Shown here in pieces: positions 25,501 through 33,195 of a DNA stretch of 64,000 nucleotides (positions are counted from its first letter, which is position 1; each line of letters begins with the position of its first letter). The position numbers were made by a program, and so were the translations under genes. Origin of the DNA: Nocardia transvalensis. GTDB taxonomy: Bacteria; Actinomycetota; Actinomycetes; Mycobacteriales; Mycobacteriaceae. The notes below the pieces were generated by a model. That model did no database searches, had not been told where the DNA came from, and saw nothing but the letters and a program-made list of their open reading frames with translations. The DNA is taken from the NCBI RefSeq assembly GCF_015477765.1, contig NZ_JADLQQ010000005.1:620001-684000 (forward strand). The letters are read 5' to 3'.

Positions 25501-26529
25501 GCGTGCCAGCGAACGGGTTGGGTTCAACTCGTCGACCAGGTACTCGAATGGCACGTCCTGATGCTCGTAGGCAGCCAACGCCGTCTCGCGGACGCGGGCG
25601 ACGAGTTCGGTGAACGTGGGATTGCCCGAGACATCCGACCGGATCACCAGATTGTTGACGAACAGTCCGATCAGATCGTTGAGCAGATCGTCGGTGCGCC
25701 CGGCGATCGGCGCGCCGATCGCGATGTCCTCACCCGCTCCCAGCCGTGCGAACAAGGCCGCCAGCGCGGCCTGCAAAACCATGAACAGACTCGCGCGATG
25801 ACCGCGCGCCGACTCGATCAGCGCCTGATGTAGCGGCGGCTCCAACCATAGTGTGGCGTACCCGCCGCGATGCGAGGCCACTGCGGGCCGGGGCCGATCG
25901 GTGGGCAGGTCCAGCTGTTCCGGCAACCCGGCAAGCTGCTTCTTCCAATACGAAAGCTGTTGGGCAGCAAGACTGTCCGGGTCACCTGCGTCCCCCAGCA
26001 CGTCGCGTTGCCATTCAGCGTAGTCGGCATACTGCAGCGGCAGTGGCGCCCAATCCGGCGCGCGCCCGCACCGGCGCGCCTCGAAGGCCGTGCCGATATC
26101 GCGCAGCAGCGGCCCGACCGACCAGCCGTCCGACGCAATGTGATGCATGACGATCAGCAGCACATGCTGACCCGGCCCAGTCTCGAACAATGTGGCGCGC
26201 ACCGGTAGGTCGCTCGTGAGATCGAAAGTGTGCCGGGCGGTTTCACCGAGCTCATCGGACAGGTCGGCCTCGTCGACGCTGCGGTGTTCCCACGGTAACC
26301 GGGCCCGATCCACATCCAACAGCACCTGATATGGTTGCCCGGCTTCGGTGGCGATGACAGTGCGCAGGCTCTCGTGCCGGTCGACGACGTCCTGGACGGC
26401 CGCGCGCAGGGCGGCCCGGTCCAGATCGCCGGAAATCCGCAACGCGACCGGGACGTTGTAAGCCGGCGAGGGCCCACCCATCTCGTGCAGAAACCACAAT
26501 CGTTGCTGCGCGAACGACAACGGGGTCAT
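22570..26529 (-). CDS. NRPS termination module C-A-T-TE
   Basis: A 1319-residue single-module NRPS. The condensation domain has MHHIASDGW (His129-His130, Asp134). The adenylation domain has YTSGSTGTPKA and, aligned by eye to GrsA, pocket residues D-V-W-T-V-A-A-M-C-K, close to the Phe code DAWTIAAICK. The carrier Ser1010 is in LGGHSLLAT, and a type I thioesterase follows with GWSFGG (Ser1140). It should add the last residue, phenylalanine or beta-phenylalanine, and release the product. The true start is the ATG at 26529, overlapping the stop of the upstream regulator (ATGA); the longer frame is regulator sequence. Its stop overlaps a possible start of the aminomutase. The rightward NRPS has no TE, so this protein probably completes that assembly line in trans. 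Confidence 0.94.
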   Translation of the reverse strand: MTPLSFAQQRLWFLHEMGGPSPAYNVPVALRISGDLDRAALRAAVQDVVDRHESLRTVIATEAGQPYQVLLDVDRARLPWEHRSVDEADLSDELGETARHTFDLTSDLPVRATLFETGPGQHVLLIVMHHIASDGWSVGPLLRDIGTAFEARRCGRAPDWAPLPLQYADYAEWQRDVLGDAGDPDSLAAQQLSYWKKQLAGLPEQLDLPTDRPRPAVASHRGGYATLWLEPPLHQALIESARGHRASLFMVLQAALAALFARLGAGEDIAIGAPIAGRTDDLLNDLIGLFVNNLVIRSDVSGNPTFTELVARVRETALAAYEHQDVPFEYLVDELNPTRSLARHPLFQVMLALQNAPDMIPCRLAGLDTQLIPVPALTGTTKFDLGFGVWEYGTYASPEGLQIVAEYATDLFAPTTVELLLQRLRRFLEGVVVHPDRSVSRIDILGADEYRTLVTEWSRNRHGITEATIPQLFESQVRRTPDATAVVYGDISLSYRELDVRANRLAHALLARAVAPDQIVATAVPRGIELPVTVLAVLKAGAAYLPIDLEYPRERIEFMLADARPTVVLVTTETASVISGAETVPRLVIDDPDAVDFGSGRADDPTDADRVVPLHPQHCAYVMYTSGSTGTPKAVATTHIGIASQITAQVTRLNVTAQSRVLQFASPSFDVSLWELCMALMSGGTVFLADAATLAPGAPLMRFVEERRITHVTLPPSVLAALPPGSESSPTMTTMVLAAEGPSRELIVRWARGRHIINAYGATENTMCATMSEPLAETIEGEPPIGRPNINSEVYVLGSGLQPVPCGVIGELYIAGLGLSRGYHRRPGQTAERFVACPFGPPGRRMYRTGDLARWRADGNLECLGRVDDQINMRGFRIEPREIESLLVQHPDVVRAVVRTRAEQPGDIRLVAYVVPARPGCRPTTVREYARSRLPKHMVPAAVVLVQSFPLTPNGKLDWDALPPPTYDDTATGARARTPQEQTLAELFAEVLGRTTVGVDDNFFDLGGHSLLATQLIEKIRITLDADIGVAALFEAPTPAGLAGRLGIDDGDRAFDVILPLRSASGGPALFCVHPVGGLSWPYAGLMKHLDRDVSLFGIQARGLSRPERLPESVEQMALDYLDHIRSVRPAGPYNLLGWSFGGIVAHSMAVELQRRGESVDALFLLDAHPQWHPSDDGAVDERLLLARVLEIFDCDTDGLTDRSLTPLAALNVVRSRGGPHALASLSERHLTSMAEVLTNNTTLMQGYTPAVYEGDVVHFTAVRAQSNDDPAAEIWRPYVEGHIETIPVDCAHDDMTRPEPLARIGSVVAEKLQRIRIP

Positions 26530-27611
26530 TGATTCTCCAGCCTGTTGGCGAGATCGTTCCAAAATTGCGCATTGGCGCGAGCCAGTTTCGCGAGCGAGCC
26601 GTGGCAATGACTGGGGGCATCGAGGAGAACTTGTTCCGCTGCCCCAGTTTCGCTTATCGTATTTCTGACCAGCCGAAGAATAGCTCGGCCTTTGACATTG
26701 AAGCGTAGCGCCGGATCGCTCTGGAGAGTTTGCAGTATCGCAGACTGAATGGGCACGGTGACCGTCCGCTTCGGGAGCACGGGTACCTCCGGAACAGGAG
26801 CATTCCGCTCGACCTCGACGGTAGTTTCATCCGAATCATCGGAGAGCCGCGGGGACTGAGGGGGAGAATCGATGTGTTTCGGTTCTCCGCGCGTCGGAAC
26901 CGGGTCTTCGCCACGACTCAAGCGCGCCCTCACATCCCGGACCGTACCCGTCGAGATCCCGGCAATACTCGATATCTCGCGTAGCGAAGCCGTCGGATTG
27001 TCACGGATGATTTCCGCCGCGATCCGTCTCCCCTCCGCGGCGACCAGCGGGCGAACCTTGCCATCCTTACCGGTCCTGGCGTGCAACTGGGAGGAGTCAC
27101 CGGTTACACGACGGCGCTCGACGCCTACGGTCTTGTGCGACAGCCCCGTAGTGATTGCGATCAAGCGATCCGACCAGTGCGGATGGGTCGATATCAAACG
27201 TGCCGCCGCAGCCTTTCGCTCCGTGACCGACAGTGGCAGGCCGTGCGTAACATTCACCTGCACTGCCAGCGCATACGCATCGGCTTCAGTACCGTCGAAG
27301 AACTGCACCGGCACGACGGCCTGCCCGCGCGCTCGCGCGACACACAGGCGATGGGCGCCGTCGATGAGCGTCATGGTGAAGCGGTGAACGATGAGGGGCG
27401 GCAACGGATCGGTCGACTCGGTCAGCAGGCGGATATGTTCGGCGCTTCTCCGTTCGTCCATCCGCAGCGCGGGTCCGGATCGAATCGTGTGCACCGGGAC
27501 CATCTCCACCGGCACGGTCGCAACGGACGCCAACCATTCCCGGGCGACGGACCGATCATCCGAGGATTCATCGGGATCAATCAGAACACGTACATGATTA
27601 TCCGAATGCAT
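26526..27611 (-). CDS. StrR-family ParB-like pathway-specific regulator
   Basis: A 361-residue protein with an N-terminal ParB/Srx-like domain (LPPLIVHRFTMTLIDGAHRLCVARARG, then VQFFDGTEADAYALAVQVNVTHG) followed by two helix-turn-helix segments (WSDRLIAITTGLSHKTV and ASLREISSIAGISTGTVRDVRARL). This arrangement is that of the StrR/Tei15-like activators common in actinobacterial antibiotic clusters. The HGLPLS and GKVRPL stretches also fit. It is first in the leftward operon and faces the rightward operon across a 574-bp gap, so it can control both. It overlaps the NRPS start by four bases. The poorly conserved C-terminal tail is longer than usual. Confidence 0.88.
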   Translation of the reverse strand: MHSDNHVRVLIDPDESSDDRSVAREWLASVATVPVEMVPVHTIRSGPALRMDERRSAEHIRLLTESTDPLPPLIVHRFTMTLIDGAHRLCVARARGQAVVPVQFFDGTEADAYALAVQVNVTHGLPLSVTERKAAAARLISTHPHWSDRLIAITTGLSHKTVGVERRRVTGDSSQLHARTGKDGKVRPLVAAEGRRIAAEIIRDNPTASLREISSIAGISTGTVRDVRARLSRGEDPVPTRGEPKHIDSPPQSPRLSDDSDETTVEVERNAPVPEVPVLPKRTVTVPIQSAILQTLQSDPALRFNVKGRAILRLVRNTISETGAAEQVLLDAPSHCHGSLAKLARANAQFWNDLANRLENQ

Positions 27612-28185
27612 TCACTTACCTAAATCACGAGAGCTCGCTTATCCGGTAGTGGGCACCGGCGGCATCAGGCATTGCGCACCGGTCCGAAATCGAATGAATC
27701 AATCTGAATATCCCCCCTTACGTCATACATTTGCACCCGACCGCAACGCTCGGGTAGCCCCAACCCCAGATCTGCGAGTAGCCGAATAGTCAGCAGTTCC
27801 GCATAATTCTGCTCGGAAGCAAGCTAACCCGCTGGCCGTCGATAGTCAAGGTTGAAACTCATCGGCGACCACACAGGCCTCAGCAAACCCGTCCGATCCG
27901 ATATCAGTCCAGCCCGAATCGCCTCGCACGGACCAATCAGCTATCCATCGGAAACCTACACATGAAGCCAGAACCTTTGCCGTGCTTGACAATTCGGCGA
28001 GAGGACACAACCATGATCGACAGCGCTCGGTGATCGAGATGGCCTCATCCCTCGAATCGGCACCATGCATTCTTCTGGTCGGCCGGCCGATCCTTCCGGG
28101 ATCCCGGTCGTTCCGATTCGATTTCGGTCGTCTCGATTCATCGGACCGCACGAGCGGAAAACAGTACGCGTGAACCGGGGGAGCG
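27612..28185. promoter_or_regulatory. Divergent control region of the NRPS cluster
   Basis: This 574-bp gap separates the two divergent NRPS operons and is less GC-rich than its surroundings. A TTGACA at 27986-27991 could be a -35 for the rightward operon, though the -10 is poor. No full copy of the StrR consensus inverted repeat is visible. A 63-codon ORF inside it lacks a ribosome site and is not credited. Confidence 0.5.
28079..28107. promoter_or_regulatory. Two adjacent 12-bp perfect palindromes
   Basis: TCGGCCGGCCGA (28079-28090) and CCGGGATCCCGG (28096-28107) are each perfectly self-complementary and lie 5 bases apart, about 80 bp before the A-T gene. They could be operator half-sites or form a leader hairpin. 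GC-rich DNA gives short palindromes by chance, so this is tentative. Confidence 0.3.
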
Positions 28186-30042
28186 ATGTCATACACGCTG
28201 GACAGACCGACGCAGCAGCACGAGAAACAGTTCGGATCCGGACCGATTTGCGAGATTCCCGAGGTTCATTGGTCCTGGCTGTTCGAGCAGCGGGCCGCCC
28301 GAACACCTGACCGGGTAGCGCTGGTAACGGATTCGGGGAGCTGGACCTTCGGCGAACTGAACGAGTGGAGCGCTCGCCTGGCCCATAGTCTCGTCGGCCG
28401 CGGCGTCGAATCCGGCAGCCTGGTGGCTTGCCTCCTGCCGCGCTCGGAGTGGGCGGTGGTGGCCCTGTTGGCCGTGGGCAAAGCACGCGCCGTGTATCTG
28501 CCTCTCGATACGGCGGCCCCGGAAAACCGGCTCCGAGCGATCATCTCCGACGCGCGGCCCGATCTGATCATCGCCGACACCGATCCACCATTCGAGACCG
28601 ACGGAGCCGTGGTGGTGACGCCGAGTGCCCTCGGCGGCCGGGCGAGCACGGATTCGCGTCGGAGCACGGTCCGCACCGATGACCCGACCGGGCCCGATCT
28701 CCCGGCTTACATCATCTATACGTCGGGAACCTCCGGCCGGCCCAAAGGCGTGGTGATCAACAGCCGCAGCCTCGTCAATCTCTACCAGGAGATCGAACGG
28801 AATTTCTTTCCGGCAGTTGCGAATTCACCGCGTCCGGTCCGGATCGCACACGGCTTGTCGCTGAGCTTCGACGCGGCATGGAACCCGCTTCTGTGGATGT
28901 GCGGCGGATACGAGCTGCATCTGCTGCCGGATACCGTCCGCAAAGATCCGGAGCTGTATGTGCGGGCGATTCGCGACCGTGAGCTGTCGGTCGTCGAAGG
29001 GCCGGCGACGCTGTTGGAAGAGATGACCGAGCACGGATTGCTCGATGCCGAACCGTATCCCCGGGTCGTCCTCGTCGGCGGCGAACGGGTCGGACAACGG
29101 TTGTGGAGCAGACTTTCCGGGCGGGCGCACACCACCGCATTCAATCTCTACGGACCGACCGAGTGCACCGTGTTCACGACCTGGCACCGCTCGGGCGACG
29201 GTGCCGAGCCCCTGATCGGGCACCCTATCGCCAACAGCCACGTCCGCCTCGTCGACGATTCCGGCCACCCGGTAGTCGGCGACGAGCCTGGGGAACTGTG
29301 GGTCGGCGGTGCCGGCGTCGCCGATCGCTACCTCAACGACACCGGACTCACCGCGCTGCGGTTCCACACCGAAATCCATGACGGCGAGCCGATCCGCTGG
29401 TACCACACCGGAGACCGCTGCCGGTTTCGATCCGACGGCTCGTTGGAGTTCCTCGGGCGGTTCGACAACCAGGTCAAGGTGCGCGGCCACCGCGTCGAGC
29501 CGGGCGAGGCCGAGGCCGCTCTGCTCGCCCAGCCCGAGGTGCGCAACGCCGCGGTCACCGCCGATCAGCATCGGGGGCACACGCGGCTCGTCGCGTATGT
29601 CGTCGCGGTCGAGACCCGCGACGGATTGGTGTCGACGCTGCGCGAACGGCTCACCGAACTTCTCCCCGACTACGCCGTACCGGCCGCGTTCGTTCTCATC
29701 GACCAGATGCCGACGCTGCCCAGCGGAAAGATCGACCTGGCGGCACTACTCACCGTGCCCGCCGGCGGCAGCGACACCACCGAGCCGCGGACCGCGCTCG
29801 AGCAGACGATCGCCACCATTTGGGCTGAAGTCCTCGACATCGCGAACCCAGATATCCACGCGGACTTCGTAGATCTGGGCGGCCACAGTCTGCTGGCCGC
29901 CCGTGTGGCCGCCCGGCTGCGGGGGCGGGGCATCTCGTGCTTCGTCCGCGATGTCTTGCAGAACCCCAGCATCGCCGCGCTCGCACACAAGTTGCATACG
30001 GATGCGGTCGAACAGGCGTCGGGACAAGGGAGGGACAAATGA
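28186..30042 (+). CDS. Free-standing NRPS adenylation-thiolation didomain
   Basis: A 618-residue A-T protein that would activate a carboxylic acid and hold it on its own carrier. The A domain has IIYTSGTSGRPKG, NLYGPTE, YHTGDR and the catalytic Lys in LPSGKID; the carrier Ser lies in LGGHSLLAAR. Pocket residues by eye are about D-A-N-E-L-G-L-V-F-K, which match no code I know, so the substrate is open. There is no condensation domain. GGGGGAG precedes the ATG by 5 bases, and the stop overlaps the halogenase start, so the carrier-bound substrate may be what the halogenase acts on. Carrier-tethered beta-tyrosine in C-1027 biosynthesis is a family parallel. It is the first gene of the rightward operon. 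Confidence 0.92.
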   Translation: MSYTLDRPTQQHEKQFGSGPICEIPEVHWSWLFEQRAARTPDRVALVTDSGSWTFGELNEWSARLAHSLVGRGVESGSLVACLLPRSEWAVVALLAVGKARAVYLPLDTAAPENRLRAIISDARPDLIIADTDPPFETDGAVVVTPSALGGRASTDSRRSTVRTDDPTGPDLPAYIIYTSGTSGRPKGVVINSRSLVNLYQEIERNFFPAVANSPRPVRIAHGLSLSFDAAWNPLLWMCGGYELHLLPDTVRKDPELYVRAIRDRELSVVEGPATLLEEMTEHGLLDAEPYPRVVLVGGERVGQRLWSRLSGRAHTTAFNLYGPTECTVFTTWHRSGDGAEPLIGHPIANSHVRLVDDSGHPVVGDEPGELWVGGAGVADRYLNDTGLTALRFHTEIHDGEPIRWYHTGDRCRFRSDGSLEFLGRFDNQVKVRGHRVEPGEAEAALLAQPEVRNAAVTADQHRGHTRLVAYVVAVETRDGLVSTLRERLTELLPDYAVPAAFVLIDQMPTLPSGKIDLAALLTVPAGGSDTTEPRTALEQTIATIWAEVLDIANPDIHADFVDLGGHSLLAARVAARLRGRGISCFVRDVLQNPSIAALAHKLHTDAVEQASGQGRDK

Positions 30043-31508
30043 CCGAGACGAAACGATCCGAGTACGACGTCATCGTCGTAGGAGGCGGACCTGGCGGGTC
30101 CACGGCAGCGGCACTGACAGCCCTCGACGGCCATCGCGTCCTGTTGCTGGACAAGCAGCGGCACCCCCGGTATCAGATCGGTGAATCCCTGCTGCCCTCG
30201 ACAATCCACGGCATCTGCCCGCTGATAGGCGCCGACGCGGCGATCGCGAACGCGGGTTTTCCCCGTAAGCGCGGCGGCACGTTCCGATGGGGGACCAATC
30301 CCGAACCGTGGACCTTCGCATTCGCGGCCTCGCCCCGGATGGCGGGCCCGAGTTCGTTCGCCTATCAGGTCGAACGCGCCAAATTCGACGAGATCCTGCT
30401 CCGGAACGCCGAGCGGGTGGGCGTCGAGGTCCGCGAGGGTTGTCCGGCCATGGGGGTGGTCCGAGACGGCACGCGGGTTGCCGGGGTTCGATACCGTACC
30501 CCCGACAACGAGGAACGGATCGCGCGGTCGTCGTTCGTGATCGACGCTTCGGGCGGCAGCAGCCGGATCCACCGTGAGGTGCCCGGAGAACGCTGGTACT
30601 CCACGTTCTTCCGCAATCTGGCGCTGTTCGGTTACTTCACCGGCGGACGCCGCCTCGAGGAACCGAATTCGGGAAACATCCTCTGCGCCGCCTTCGACAA
30701 CGGATGGTTCTGGTACATCCCGCTGTCCGACGAGCTGACCAGCGTCGGCGCGGTCGTCCACCGGGAGCAGGCCGACGCGATCCAGCACGATCCGGAAGCA
30801 GCGTTCGGATCGTTCATCGAACAATGCCCGCTCATTGCCGAGTACCTGAGCGACGCCAAACGCGCCACCTACGAACCCTACGATGTGCTGCGGGTCCGCA
30901 AGGACTACTCATACTCCCGCGAGACACTATGGACGCCGGGCCTGGCCCTGGTCGGAGACGCCGCATGCTTCATCGACCCGGTCTTCTCCTCCGGTGTCCA
31001 CCTGGCCACCTACAGCGCACTGCTGGCGGCTCGTTCGATCAACACGGTGCTGGCGGGAGAGCTGCCGGAAGACCGGTGCTTCGGCGAGTTCGCGGCGCGC
31101 TACCACCGCGAGTTCGACCTCTTCCACGACTTCCTCACCGCCTTCTACCAGACCCACACCGACGAGGAGTCGTACTTCTGGCATGCCCGCAAGATCACCC
31201 GCCATGAGGGAAGTGCGGCCGAGGCATTCGTGGATCTCGTGGGCGGAGTGTCCTCCGGTGACCTGGCCGCATCGGAGGCGAGCCGGGCCGAGGCGACCGC
31301 CCGCAGCATTACCGACTCGCTCACCCACCTCGACGGCTCCGGTGACGTGTACGACATCCACGACGCCCCGCTGGTATCCGAGCTGATGACCGAGAGCGCC
31401 CAGATGCAGGCGCGTGCCCTGCTCGGTGAGGACAGTGGTGGGGAGACCCCGCTGTTCGAGGGCGGCTTGGTCCCCAGCGCGGACGGGCGGCGATGGCAAG
31501 CGGCGTGA
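30039..31508 (+). CDS. FAD-dependent halogenase, glycopeptide (BhaA) type
   Basis: A 489-residue flavin-dependent halogenase. It has the FAD-binding GGGPGGSTAA, the halogenase signature GWFWYIP near residue 222, GDAACFIDPVFSSGVHLATY, EESYFWHARKIT and a C-terminal ALLGEDSGGETPLFEGGLV. These match the group that chlorinates carrier-bound tyrosine-type residues in balhimycin and related glycopeptides, rather than free-tryptophan halogenases. It needs a flavin reductase from elsewhere, since none is nearby. The ATGA overlap with the A-T didomain gene suggests that the substrate sits on that carrier; salicyl-ArCP, made by the next two genes, is an equally phenolic alternative. Chloride is the usual halide in this family. 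Confidence 0.93.
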   Translation: MTETKRSEYDVIVVGGGPGGSTAAALTALDGHRVLLLDKQRHPRYQIGESLLPSTIHGICPLIGADAAIANAGFPRKRGGTFRWGTNPEPWTFAFAASPRMAGPSSFAYQVERAKFDEILLRNAERVGVEVREGCPAMGVVRDGTRVAGVRYRTPDNEERIARSSFVIDASGGSSRIHREVPGERWYSTFFRNLALFGYFTGGRRLEEPNSGNILCAAFDNGWFWYIPLSDELTSVGAVVHREQADAIQHDPEAAFGSFIEQCPLIAEYLSDAKRATYEPYDVLRVRKDYSYSRETLWTPGLALVGDAACFIDPVFSSGVHLATYSALLAARSINTVLAGELPEDRCFGEFAARYHREFDLFHDFLTAFYQTHTDEESYFWHARKITRHEGSAAEAFVDLVGGVSSGDLAASEASRAEATARSITDSLTHLDGSGDVYDIHDAPLVSELMTESAQMQARALLGEDSGGETPLFEGGLVPSADGRRWQAA

Positions 31509-31512
31509 CGAG

Positions 31513-33195
31513 ATGTTCCGCGATGCTATGACGCCGCAGGACCGGGACTTCACCGCGTGGCCGGCGGCCGAGGCCACGCGTTACCGGGCGAGCGGTTATT
31601 GGCGAGGCGTCGTAGTGAGCGAGGTCTTCCGAACGGCCGCAACCACATTCGCGGACCGCATCGCCGTCGTCGACGACGCACAGCAAATGACATACCGTGA
31701 GCTGGACCGGGCGGCCGACCGATTCGCCGCCGGGTTGGTCGACCGCGGACTCACCGACGGCTGCCGCGTGATCGTGCATCTTCCGAATCGGGTCGAGACC
31801 GTGGTCGTGCTGCTCGGCCTGCTGCGATCTCGGGCGGTCCCGGTACTAGCCCTGCCCGCTCATCGGGAGTCGGAGATTGTTCACCTGCACCGGGTCGCGC
31901 AGGCATACGGCTACATCGTCGGCGGGGATCTGCCGGGATACCGGGTCGAGACCGCGGTCGAGCGACTGCGGTCGGTCTGCGCTCTCGAACACGTCGTCGT
32001 CGTGGGTGGTGCCGCGCCCGCCGGGACCGAACCGTACGGCGCCGTATCACGCGACCTCGACGCCGGCGATATTCCGTCGCTGCCCGACCCCGCGGCACCG
32101 GCGCTGTTCCTGCTGTCCGGTGGCTCCACGGGGCTGCCGAAGCTGATTCCCCGCACTCACGACGACTACGCCTACAACGCCCGGGCGATGGCAGAGCTGT
32201 GCCGGATCGATCGGGACGATGCATACCTGGCCGTACTTCCGATCGCCCACAACTTCGCCCTGGCGTGTCCCGGCGTACTCGGTGTTTTCGGATGCGGCGG
32301 CCGAGTCGTGCTGTCCCGCAGTGCCAATCCGTCGGAGGCATTCGAGATCATTGCTCGTGAGAACGTGACCGTGACCTCGCTGGTCCCCTCGCTGGCCACA
32401 CTGTGGGCCGAGGCGGTCGACGCGCTGGCGCCGGATGTCCGCACGATTCGGCTGGTCCAGGTCGGCGGGGCGAAACTTACACAACCCTCGGCACACCGAA
32501 TCAACGTGGCGCTGCCCGGCACCTTGCAGCAGGTGTACGGGATGGCCGAGGGGCTGCTGGTCGCCACGCGGCTCGACGACCCGGATCCGGTGATCGAGAG
32601 CACTCAGGGCCGTCCCCTGTCCCCCGGTGACGAATTGCGCATCGTCGACGGGAACGACGACCCTGTCCCTCCCGGCGAGACCGGCGAACTGCTGGTCCGC
32701 GGACCGTACACGCTGCGCGGCTACTTCCGGGCCGGACAACACAATGCCCGCGCCTTCACCGCGGACGGGTTCTACCGCACCGGCGATCTGGTCCGGCTGA
32801 CCCCGGAGGGGAACCTGGTCGTAGCGGGCCGGGCCGACGACATCATCAATCGGGGCGGAGAGAAGGTCGATCCAACGGAAATCGAGACCCACCTGCGCAC
32901 CCACCCCGATATCGAGGATGCGGTCGTGGTCCCGGTCCCCGACCCGGCCTGGGGACAGCAGGTCACCGCCTGCCTGCGCCTGCGCGACGCCGCCGATACC
33001 ACGCGGCTGTCACCGGCGGCGCTGGGCACCTTCCTGCGTGGGCGGGGTGTCGCCGCATACAAGTGGCCGCAGCGTATCCACATCCTCGACCAGCTGCCGT
33101 TGACCGCCCTGGGAAAGCCCGATCGCCGACGAGCGGCACGAATGGTCACCGAGCAGCGACAGCATGCCGCAACCCCCGTGACGGAAGGGTCCTGA
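31513..33195 (+). CDS. Salicyl-AMP ligase (aryl adenylation enzyme)
   Basis: A 560-residue free-standing aryl-acid adenylating enzyme of the DhbE/MbtA family. The P-loop is LSGGSTGLPKLIPR and the acyl pocket is in HNFALACPGVLG. Two positions that separate salicylate from 2,3-dihydroxybenzoate enzymes both point to salicylate: Cys252 (Ser240 in DhbE) and Leu349 (Val337 in DhbE), plus Phe248 where dihydroxybenzoate enzymes have Tyr. It should load salicylate, or a halogenated form, onto the aryl carrier fused to the next protein. Its gene begins 4 bp after the halogenase stop, and its TGA shares a base with the next ATG, so the order activation enzyme then carrier is tightly coupled. A second ATG at 31528 is possible. 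Confidence 0.93.
   Translation: MFRDAMTPQDRDFTAWPAAEATRYRASGYWRGVVVSEVFRTAATTFADRIAVVDDAQQMTYRELDRAADRFAAGLVDRGLTDGCRVIVHLPNRVETVVVLLGLLRSRAVPVLALPAHRESEIVHLHRVAQAYGYIVGGDLPGYRVETAVERLRSVCALEHVVVVGGAAPAGTEPYGAVSRDLDAGDIPSLPDPAAPALFLLSGGSTGLPKLIPRTHDDYAYNARAMAELCRIDRDDAYLAVLPIAHNFALACPGVLGVFGCGGRVVLSRSANPSEAFEIIARENVTVTSLVPSLATLWAEAVDALAPDVRTIRLVQVGGAKLTQPSAHRINVALPGTLQQVYGMAEGLLVATRLDDPDPVIESTQGRPLSPGDELRIVDGNDDPVPPGETGELLVRGPYTLRGYFRAGQHNARAFTADGFYRTGDLVRLTPEGNLVVAGRADDIINRGGEKVDPTEIETHLRTHPDIEDAVVVPVPDPAWGQQVTACLRLRDAADTTRLSPAALGTFLRGRGVAAYKWPQRIHILDQLPLTALGKPDRRRAARMVTEQRQHAATPVTEGS

Noticed and set aside
27982..28173. 63-codon plus-strand ORF in the divergent promoter region
   Set aside because: No ribosome site, no recognisable domain, and it ends just before the A-T gene; more likely leader DNA.
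27612..28185. StrR-type operator (GTTCGACTG with inverted partner)
   Set aside because: No convincing pair of half-sites was found by eye, so it is not listed as a binding site.
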